This document shows positions 1 through 5,079 of a stretch of DNA of 5,079 bases, piece after piece. The stretch's first letter is position 1; each line of letters begins with the position of its first letter. Origin of the DNA: Candidatus Gastranaerophilales bacterium (GTDB taxonomy: Bacteria > Cyanobacteriota > Vampirovibrionia > Gastranaerophilales > Gastranaerophilaceae). The stretch spans positions 1 to 5,079 of the forward strand of contig CAJULH010000066.1 of the NCBI GenBank assembly GCA_910587175.1, in the 5' to 3' direction. The translations under genes were made by a program, and so were the position numbers. The notes below the pieces were generated by a model. The model was not told the DNA's origin. It saw nothing but the letters and a program-made list of their open reading frames with translations, and did no database searches.

Positions 1-160
1 TTTTTTCAGATTTTGCCGCTTTTAATTTAGCTTTATCAATAGCATAATTATATGTAGGCTGAATTCCAAGAGCTAACAGCTCTGATATAATTCTTGTATG
101 TTCCTTTGATATACCGCCTTGAAAATTAAAAGATATATTATTGACCGGCTCAATTGACAT
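1..160 (-). CDS. Hypothetical protein, N-terminal 53 codons only (3' end outside window)
   Basis: This reading frame starts at the ATG at 160-158 and stays open to the left edge, so only the first 53 residues are visible. The start is well supported: a GGAGG ribosome-binding site lies 6 nt upstream and the preceding spacer is non-coding. The protein begins MSIEPVNNISFNFQGG. A probable amphipathic helix follows (about residues 18-32), then a lysine/alanine-rich stretch (KLKAAK, residues 46-51). There is no signal peptide or membrane segment in this part. The F-N-F-Q-G-G motif at residues 11-16 resembles motifs in the large membrane protein at the other end of the window. It lies downstream of the mutase but behind a strong terminator, so it is probably transcribed separately. 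I do not recognise the family; it may be a small lineage-specific protein. That it is a gene is fairly sure; its function is unknown. Confidence 0.75.
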   Translation of the reverse strand, partial: MSIEPVNNISFNFQGGISKEHTRIISELLALGIQPTYNYAIDKAKLKAAKSEK

Positions 161-166
161 ACACAA

Positions 167-171
167 CCTCC
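167..171 (-). promoter_or_regulatory. Shine-Dalgarno site of the left-edge gene
   Basis: On the minus strand this reads GGAGG, a near-ideal anti-16S match, followed by a 6-nt spacer (TTGTGT) and ATG. It fixes the start of the left-edge gene, which is otherwise short and of unknown family. Confidence 0.8.
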
Positions 172-178
172 ATATCAA

Positions 179-241
179 TCTTAACGGTACTATCGCAAGA
201 ATTCTTAACGAATTTTAAATATTTATTAACAAAAATTTAAA
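179..241. promoter_or_regulatory. AT-rich spacer with repeated TTAAC/TTAAA boxes; possible operator or curved promoter DNA
   Basis: This spacer lies upstream of the left-edge gene. On the plus strand, TCTTAACG occurs twice, at 179-186 and 203-210 (24 nt apart). TTAAC or TTAAA then recurs at 205, 215, 226 and 237, roughly once per helical turn. A 10-nt palindrome AAGAATTCTT sits at 197-206. The promoter of the left-edge gene should be here, but no -35/-10 pair stands out. The phased boxes could be a response-regulator site, AT-rich upstream promoter DNA, or chance in a T/A-rich stretch. The leftmost part of the U-run of the mutase terminator also falls in this span. Confidence 0.25.
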
Positions 242-272
242 AAGTCCAAAGGTAAATATTTACCTTTGGACT
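231..272 (-). terminator. Intrinsic terminator downstream of the mutase gene
   Basis: Positions 243-272 form a perfect 30-nt palindrome that can fold as a 13-bp stem (AGTCCAAAGGTAA and its complement) with a 4-nt ATAT loop. In minus-strand transcripts it is followed at once by a T-rich run (TTTTTAAATTTTT, 243 down to 231). It begins about 23 nt after the mutase TAG stop, the expected place for a Rho-independent terminator. On the plus strand the stem is followed by GCCTTTATATT, a poor U-tract, and no plus-strand gene arrives from the left. It therefore most likely acts only on minus-strand transcription. Confidence 0.85.
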
Positions 273-295
273 GCCTTTATATTGCTTAATTATTC

Positions 296-2497
296 CTAAA
301 AATTATATACAGGGATTTTAAATTCTCTTGTATCGATACCATTGTTTGCATATGTGTCGTATAGTTTTAAAGATTTTTCTTTTGACCCGCGAACATAATC
401 TTCACTTAAATATTTTTTATATGCTTCATTGAGTTCGCCTGAATAGTTTCCTAAAATTTTTGACCACTCAGCTAAAAGCGCCTTATCGCCGCCGCCTGCA
501 TAAGCCTTGGTTTTGGCATCGGTTCCCGAAGGACGGATTTCAATAAATTTATCATCAAAATCAAGATATGTGCCATCGCCCACAAATTTAACAGCGAGCA
601 GATTCGAAAAATCAAGTGCAGGAAAGGTTTTAGATAGGATTTCTTTTGCATTATCCAAAGTTATTTTCCCTTCTTCAATTCCAACAGCAAGCGCCAGATA
701 GAATATATCATTTTTAGTTCTCAGTGCTTCGCCTGAAAGTTTTGCCGCTTTTAATTTTTCAATATCAGGCTCGGATTCATTATAATAAGAAATATCGTCC
801 CGAACATCGTACCTTGCTTTGATTTTATTCTCATCATAAACATTTTCAAGATGCTTCCACAAAGGAATTTCAAGACTTGCAACCAAACCTGACGCCACAA
901 TAATAGCTTCAGTTGCGCTTTTTTCACGCATGGCAAGAGCAGTGCGACCATTCAGAGATTTTATAATATCATTTGAACCTATAATCATCCCGCCTGATTC
1001 TTCCCCGCCAAATATCATTCTTGGATTGCTGCCCAGATGTATTTTGTTTTTAAATATGTCTTCAACTTTAATATCTCTAACACCTTTTTCAAGCTGAAAT
1101 TCCACCTTTTTAATAACATTTGCAATCTCTTTGAAGCCTACGGGTGTATTTATAACCTTGATGCCGTTATTTTTTGCCCATTCATCCCAGCTTTTTGAAC
1201 TTGCTGTGGTTTTTACCATAAATCTTGTATGTCTATCAAATTCACCCGTCTCTTTAAGCTGTTTTGCCCAAAAATCCATAATCATCAAAAATGCCTGGTT
1301 TGCACTAAAAATACAGAGGATTCTCCCGTTACCAAGCTCTGCAACATCAACCCCTGCTTTTATAACATCGGTCTTTTTTGAAGCATCTTCAATCTGTACC
1401 ACGCTAAGTCTGTCATGATCCGGGTCTGTAACCAGGCAGACTGTTCCAATTGGATATTTTGCGAGTTTTTCATCGTATTTCAAAGAATTTACAACAGGAA
1501 AATAAGGGTTGTCGTCTTTGTCTTTTGAAACAACGGTAATATCTAAAGACCAGTCATAAAAAGTGTCGTTTTTAATATCTTTCCCTATAGAATGGAAAAA
1601 CGGATCTTCTTCGGTATTTAGCCAGTCAAAAGTACCTGAAATATTAAGCCTTTCAAGGATTTTAGAAAGTGTATTATATGCAGCACCACCAACTGCATCA
1701 ATTATGATTTTTTTATCAAAATTTTTGATTTTATTTAAGATAGCATCACTTGCAACATTAGATTTTAAATATTCAACATAAAGGTCGACGCCGTTATTTA
1801 AACGCTCCATTGTTTTTTCATCAATTAAGGTATCATTAGATGCAGAAAACTCAATTTTGTATTCGCCATCTTTTTCAACAGCATTTAAAATTTCTTCAAT
1901 CTTATTTACAAATTCAAGGCTTTCATTTGGCAAAAACTGTGAACCCTGGTTGTTTAAATCTTTTGTAGCATTTTTAACGCTGATACCGTGGGAACTTGTA
2001 ATATATTCAGCACCAACCAAATCCAGCTTAAAAGCCAAAAATGAGGCGAGCCAGATAGGAATAGTCTGCCTTTTGGTCGGAACAAGCGTCTTAATTCCAA
2101 GTGCCGCCTGAATCCTTGCAATTATATCGAGATATGTTTTACTATTATACCTAACCTCTGAGCCTGCAAGCTTTACAAGCTCGTTATCAGGATATTTTTC
2201 TTTTACAACAAGCGCCTTTGCAAGCGTTGCAAGGGTTATACCTATTGTATTAATTGGAAATCTTGTATCATGCGGATATAAAATATTTTGCGGTCCCCTG
2301 ATTCCTGCAGTGGAGACCATTGCCTCTTTTTTATAAGCATCGAACCATTTTTTCAAATCAAGTTTTTTAACTAAATCGCGCGTCAGCGTGAATGTAAATT
2401 TATCTTTATTTAAATAATCAAATACTTTATCTTTTTTAATTGAATCAGGTGTATTTTTTTCAACACCATCCATGAGTAGTTTTTCCAATTGCTGCAT
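296..2497 (-). CDS. Alpha-D-phosphohexomutase family enzyme, phosphoglucomutase/phosphomannomutase type (733 aa)
   Basis: This cytosolic enzyme probably interconverts hexose 1-phosphate and 6-phosphate, most likely glucose, through a phosphoserine and a bisphosphate intermediate. All four family signatures are present in order. The N-terminal TAGIRG is at residues 63-68. The phosphoserine loop TSSHGI is at 167-172, with Ser169 the predicted catalytic serine. The metal loop DPDHDR is at 358-363, with Asp358, 360 and 362 as Mg2+ ligands. The sugar-binding parts TPVGFKEI (451-458) and GGEESGG (497-503) follow, and the phosphate-binding RPSGTD is at 655-660. TPVGFK and GGEES favour phosphoglucomutase over GlmM. 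Two things are odd: the usual TASHNP is changed to TSSHGI, and the protein is longer than the usual 450-600 aa, with about 60 residues before TAGIRG and 73 after RPSGTD. There is no signal peptide. ATG 2497 is chosen because AGAGGA lies 10 nt upstream; Met9 is a weaker alternative. The stop is TAG. The family is sure, the exact sugar is not. Confidence 0.93.
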   Translation of the reverse strand: MQQLEKLLMDGVEKNTPDSIKKDKVFDYLNKDKFTFTLTRDLVKKLDLKKWFDAYKKEAMVSTAGIRGPQNILYPHDTRFPINTIGITLATLAKALVVKEKYPDNELVKLAGSEVRYNSKTYLDIIARIQAALGIKTLVPTKRQTIPIWLASFLAFKLDLVGAEYITSSHGISVKNATKDLNNQGSQFLPNESLEFVNKIEEILNAVEKDGEYKIEFSASNDTLIDEKTMERLNNGVDLYVEYLKSNVASDAILNKIKNFDKKIIIDAVGGAAYNTLSKILERLNISGTFDWLNTEEDPFFHSIGKDIKNDTFYDWSLDITVVSKDKDDNPYFPVVNSLKYDEKLAKYPIGTVCLVTDPDHDRLSVVQIEDASKKTDVIKAGVDVAELGNGRILCIFSANQAFLMIMDFWAKQLKETGEFDRHTRFMVKTTASSKSWDEWAKNNGIKVINTPVGFKEIANVIKKVEFQLEKGVRDIKVEDIFKNKIHLGSNPRMIFGGEESGGMIIGSNDIIKSLNGRTALAMREKSATEAIIVASGLVASLEIPLWKHLENVYDENKIKARYDVRDDISYYNESEPDIEKLKAAKLSGEALRTKNDIFYLALAVGIEEGKITLDNAKEILSKTFPALDFSNLLAVKFVGDGTYLDFDDKFIEIRPSGTDAKTKAYAGGGDKALLAEWSKILGNYSGELNEAYKKYLSEDYVRGSKEKSLKLYDTYANNGIDTREFKIPVYNF

Positions 2498-2532
2498 AAT
2501 ACTTCTTTCCTCTGATTTCTTTTAGAAGTATT
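2498..2532 (-). promoter_or_regulatory. Mutase leader: Shine-Dalgarno in the loop of a 9-bp inverted repeat abutting the start codon
   Basis: The minus strand carries AGAGGA (2513-2508), a good Shine-Dalgarno 10 nt before the mutase ATG. Around it, AATACTTCT (2532-2524) and AGAAGTATT (2506-2498) are perfect 9-nt inverted arms with a 17-nt loop holding the SD. The 3' arm ends at the base just before ATG. In an RNA carrying both arms, the stem would form between the SD and the start codon. The SD is well supported; a regulatory role for the hairpin is inference. Confidence 0.5.
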
Positions 2533-2560
2533 CTAACACAAAGGAAAACCGGTTGTTCAA
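2530..2560 (-). promoter_or_regulatory. Candidate sigma-70 extended -10 promoter for the mutase
   Basis: On the minus strand TAGAAT (2535-2530) matches five of six -10 bases and is preceded by TG one base upstream (2538-2537), an extended -10. A -35-like TTGAAC (2560-2555) matches four of six, with a long 19-nt spacer. The predicted start near 2522-2524 would give a leader of about 26 nt containing the SD. The -10 lies inside an inverted repeat, TTAGAA-TAC-TTCTAA on the minus strand (2536-2522), which could be a repressor site. The -35 is weak, so this is a moderate call. Confidence 0.45.
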
Positions 2561-2564
2561 CCAA
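2545..2564 (-). terminator. Weak hairpin after the membrane-protein gene; possible leaky terminator
   Basis: Six nt past the TAA of the membrane gene, the minus strand reads TTGGTTGAACAACCGG followed by TTTT. It can fold as a 6-bp stem that includes two U-G pairs, with a 4-nt loop (GAAC). The stem is short and the U-tract is interrupted by CC, so full termination is unlikely. Part of the hairpin overlaps the candidate -35 of the mutase promoter, so the resemblance may be incidental. Confidence 0.25.
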
Positions 2565-2569
2565 AAAGA

Positions 2570-5079
2570 TTACTTCTTATTTTCAGCCTTTTCTGAAAGC
2601 ATTTTCTTTCCGGTTAGCCTTGCCATAAACCTGTAATAAGCACCCTTTAAGCCTTTTTGCTCAATATGTTTTTTCTCGTATTCATCAATTGCTTCCCTGC
2701 TTTCCATTCTTCGTAAAGGAACGCCTATCGACATTCTGACAGAACTTTCATTTGTCACTTCCGTTGCAGCCGCAACAGCAGTAGCACCAAACAGACTGCT
2801 CAAATAAGCCTTGTTGAACACATTGTTAAATAAAGTCATGAAGAACTGATTTAGTACAAAGTTAGAAACTTTATGGGCTGTACGTTCTTTTGTAACTTCC
2901 GCCGCCTTGCGAGTATTTTCACCATCAGACTGTATTAAAACTTCATTTCTAAAGTCATTTATAAAGAAATAGCTGGTTATAAGCGTTACAAAGGTTCTTG
3001 ATATTGCAGCAAGAGATGTGGAAGAATATTTTGGCGCAGTATCGGTATTAAACGGCTTTGTATTAGCACTTTCTATATACCTGCTAAATTCTTTTTGGGA
3101 AATTGTTCCCTTTTTATACCTTTTATACATAGGGAAACAATCTCTGTAAAATTCTCCAATATCAGGAAGCAGTAAACCGCTGTCTTTTTTCTCTTTTTTA
3201 CCTTGCGGTATTTCAATATTAGCAAGCTTTCTTATACCGTTTAAAGGCAAATTTCCTATCTTTTTAATCAATACAACCGGACGTTCAAATGCATCAATTA
3301 TTGCTTTTATTCTCGTATTTTTTATTCTTCCGAAATTAAATACGGCGTTCTTCATTTTGTAAAATTCAACACCGTTGTCAACCTTAGATGGTTCATTAAG
3401 ATTTAATCTAAAGCTTACATTCTGAAATTTCTGGTTAGAATGAAATGTTTCAGTCTCTATAATTTCCGGAGCTTTCGCAGCTTCTTTGGCAGCCTTTGCA
3501 ATTTCCGGAGTTTCTTTCCCGGATACATTCTCTATAACATCAGCCAAATTTTGTACATCGCCGCCATCAGCTCCTTGTGTCTTCACCTGTTTGACAACAA
3601 TGCTTTTCTGATTTACGCCCGCAAGCTGCAAAAGTTCTTCCGTATTTGTTTTTTGATTAAATACAGATTTAATATCATCGCATACAACAGACTTATTTTT
3701 TATCCCTTCTATACCTTCAGCAGTACTTTTCCCAAGGGCGGTTCTTAAAAACGCCGTCGCATAAATCGGATCATCTTTATCTATACGAATAATGCCGTTT
3801 CTTGCTTTTGCAAGCAGTTCGGCTGCCTCTTCTCTTGTAAATTCGACATCAAGAATTGAAGAATATCCCTTTTTGATATGTTCAGACTGCAAACCGTCAA
3901 AACCTTCAAGAAATTTATGCAAATCAGTATCTTTAACAATTAAATCTTTAGAAGATACCGCCTTTCTGACCTTACCGAGAAAAGCACCGGCATCAAGTAC
4001 AAATTTATTAAACGAGGGAATTTTGGTTCTTGCAGCGCAATATGCAAGGCTTATGCCCAATATAGACATCATTGCCCCCACAACATGTTTTAAACCAAAA
4101 GGCTTGTTTTTATTTGCCAGATATTCTGCCCGTGTTTCTTTTTCATCTGCTTTAATTTCGCTTTTGGTTTCGCCCATAAACCGGATTCCGGCTGTATTGG
4201 GATTATTGAATTTTGAAAATACGCCATCATTTTGGAAAATCCGGTTTTGAGGATATGCGCGCAAAGAATTATCGCCGGCATTTTCAGTATGACCGCAAGC
4301 CGAAACATTACCTGAAACAGGATTGTCCAAGGAATTCCCAACAGAATTTGCTTTACTGCGATTAGCTTTCTCTGCACGTTTTTTATTAAGTTTTTTCGCT
4401 CCGTTTGGCGTTAAAGGATACAGGGGAGTTCCTGATGCTATTCTGGTTACGACCTCGGCAAAAAGAGCAGAACCTGCAAGCGCAGCACATGCAAAAACTT
4501 TACTTTTGCTCACATAGGTTGTAAGTGCTCCCAAAACAGAATATGTTATAATCGCGTTTAAACCAATTCTGCCGGCTTCTCTTCGCATGCGTCTGTTTGC
4601 AGCTTTTTTTGCCTCTTTTGAATCATTCTTTTCATACATTGCAACGTTGAAATAGTCTCGTCCGGCAAAAATAATTGAAACTGTACCGGTACCCACACGG
4701 TTCAAAGCCCGTTCATCTCTTGTAGCGTAATTTGCAACAGGATCGCCTGCAGGCACAGCAAAAATTTCTCTTCTCAAAGCTCCGGGGTTTTCATGCAAAA
4801 GTGTCATCCCTTTGAGCCTGTAAAAAATATTCATGGCAGCTTTTTTGTCTGCCCTGTTTTTCAAAAGCGGAATATTTGAAACACTATCCCAGGCTTTCCA
4901 TTTTCCTATAACCGGAATTTTTTTTGCACCTTTTAATGCAGCATTCGGAATATCTATAAGTAATCCGGGAAGATCAGCAAGACCGTTTAAAAGTTTTCCG
5001 CCCGGATTCATTTCATAAAGTTCAAATTTATCACCATTAAACTTTATAAAATTAGAAGATTTTTCCCCGTAAAGCTTTT
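2570..5079 (-). CDS. Large multi-pass membrane protein of unknown function; 5' end outside window
   Basis: I do not recognise this family. Residues are numbered from the ATG at 5011, giving 813 aa to the TAA at 2570, but that ATG is probably internal. The same frame stays open for 22 further codons to the right edge, encoding plausible protein (IKFNGD, KFELYE), and no Shine-Dalgarno precedes the ATG. Hydrophobic, probably membrane-spanning segments lie near 151-167, 171-190 and 307-326, and again near 667-684, 718-732 and 735-752. Between them are a polar, asparagine/lysine-rich linker (about 205-300), a mixed region (330-500) containing a likely helix EEAAELLAKARNG (394-406), and an Ala/Lys/Glu stretch (503-515). 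The ends are strongly basic (RRMRRE 140-145; the tail ends AENKK). Residues 90-212 and 657-781 look like two diverged copies of one membrane module, each with E-x3-R-x3-G-x-P-L. There is no catalytic motif I can name. A structural or envelope-organising role would be a guess. The mutase follows 72 nt downstream. Confidence 0.85.
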   Translation of the reverse strand, partial: KLYGEKSSNFIKFNGDKFELYEMNPGGKLLNGLADLPGLLIDIPNAALKGAKKIPVIGKWKAWDSVSNIPLLKNRADKKAAMNIFYRLKGMTLLHENPGALRREIFAVPAGDPVANYATRDERALNRVGTGTVSIIFAGRDYFNVAMYEKNDSKEAKKAANRRMRREAGRIGLNAIITYSVLGALTTYVSKSKVFACAALAGSALFAEVVTRIASGTPLYPLTPNGAKKLNKKRAEKANRSKANSVGNSLDNPVSGNVSACGHTENAGDNSLRAYPQNRIFQNDGVFSKFNNPNTAGIRFMGETKSEIKADEKETRAEYLANKNKPFGLKHVVGAMMSILGISLAYCAARTKIPSFNKFVLDAGAFLGKVRKAVSSKDLIVKDTDLHKFLEGFDGLQSEHIKKGYSSILDVEFTREEAAELLAKARNGIIRIDKDDPIYATAFLRTALGKSTAEGIEGIKNKSVVCDDIKSVFNQKTNTEELLQLAGVNQKSIVVKQVKTQGADGGDVQNLADVIENVSGKETPEIAKAAKEAAKAPEIIETETFHSNQKFQNVSFRLNLNEPSKVDNGVEFYKMKNAVFNFGRIKNTRIKAIIDAFERPVVLIKKIGNLPLNGIRKLANIEIPQGKKEKKDSGLLLPDIGEFYRDCFPMYKRYKKGTISQKEFSRYIESANTKPFNTDTAPKYSSTSLAAISRTFVTLITSYFFINDFRNEVLIQSDGENTRKAAEVTKERTAHKVSNFVLNQFFMTLFNNVFNKAYLSSLFGATAVAAATEVTNESSVRMSIGVPLRRMESREAIDEYEKKHIEQKGLKGAYYRFMARLTGKKMLSEKAENKK
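2669..3043 (-). repeat. Protein-level internal repeat, copy 2 (residues 657-781 of the membrane protein)
   Basis: This encodes the C-terminal counterpart. Asp657, Tyr662, Arg672, Phe682, Asp686 and Asn689 match copy 1 at offset 567. After a two-residue insertion, LN (720-721), Glu755, Arg759, Gly763, Pro765, Leu766, Ala774 and Lys780 match at offset 569. By hand count this is 7 identities in 33 and 12 in 64 ungapped positions. That is low identity, but it is concentrated in charged, Gly and Pro positions and the hydrophobic layout is shared. Confidence 0.5.
4376..4744 (-). repeat. Protein-level internal repeat, copy 1 (residues 90-212 of the membrane protein)
   Basis: This encodes the N-terminal copy of a suspected duplicated membrane module. 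Landmarks are Asp90, Tyr95, Arg105, Phe115, Asp119 and Asn122. LN (151-152) opens a pair of hydrophobic helices. Glu186, Arg190, Gly194, Pro196 and Leu197 then form E-x3-R-x3-G-x-P-L, followed by Ala205 and Lys211. All have counterparts in copy 2 at constant spacing. There is no nucleotide-level repeat, so the duplication, if real, is old. Confidence 0.5.

Noticed and set aside
197..206. AAGAATTCTT palindrome taken as a terminator or operator
   Set aside because: It is only 10 nt with no loop and no U-tract. It is noted within the spacer but not called on its own.
1131..1418. Plus-strand open frame of 95 codons opposite the mutase
   Set aside because: It overlaps the conserved mutase region coding for the metal and sugar loops on the minus strand, so it is a shadow.
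2470..2473. Met9 of the mutase as the true start
   Set aside because: No Shine-Dalgarno at suitable spacing precedes it, whereas ATG 2497 has AGAGGA 10 nt upstream.
3792..4250. Plus-strand open frame of 152 codons inside the membrane-protein gene
   Set aside because: It is antisense to a long frame with coherent protein features, has no convincing ribosome site, and its residues reflect the complement of the real gene.
4090..4377. Minus-strand open frame of 95 codons in another frame of the membrane gene
   Set aside because: It lies wholly within the longer same-strand frame, over its low-complexity linker, with no independent start signal or recognisable protein.
1..5079. A defence, secretion or toxin-antitoxin system in this window
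   Set aside because: Neither uncharacterised protein shows nuclease, helicase, toxin, pore or secretion motifs, and the only named enzyme is a housekeeping mutase.

Overview
The window is AT-rich bacterial DNA with all recognisable coding on the minus strand. Shine-Dalgarno sequences are clear where a start codon is visible. From right to left, in the direction of transcription, it holds: (1) a large lysine-rich multi-pass membrane protein of unknown function, whose 5' end lies beyond the right edge; (2) a 72-nt spacer with a weak hairpin, a candidate extended -10 promoter and an unusual leader inverted repeat; (3) a complete 733-aa alpha-D-phosphohexomutase of phosphoglucomutase type; (4) a strong intrinsic terminator made of a perfect 30-nt palindrome; (5) an AT-rich spacer with TTAAC-like boxes; (6) the first 53 codons of another gene that runs off the left edge. 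No tRNA, rRNA, CRISPR array, insertion sequence or attachment site is visible.

Organism: low GC, bacterial SD sequences, the standard code and lysine/asparagine-rich proteins fit many lineages. A recurrent F/I-x-F-x-G-G/D/E motif in both uncharacterised proteins recalls proteins of the uncultured gut cyanobacterial relatives (Gastranaerophilales / Vampirovibrionia). This is an inference from memory, held at about 0.4-0.5, and could not be tested here.

How the genes relate: the mutase is the only gene with a confident biochemical role, interconverting hexose 1- and 6-phosphates between central metabolism and glycan or glycogen synthesis. The membrane protein has no family I recognise. Reading it by eye suggests an internal duplication: two membrane modules, near its N- and C-terminal ends, share spaced residues including E-x3-R-x3-G-x-P-L. 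The membrane gene and mutase could be partly co-transcribed, but the spacer looks able to start its own transcript. The terminator below the mutase separates it from the left-hand gene.

The main points for a second look are the duplicated membrane module, the missing true start of the membrane gene, the altered phosphoserine loop of the mutase, and the mutase leader, where promoter and ribosome-site hairpin overlap.
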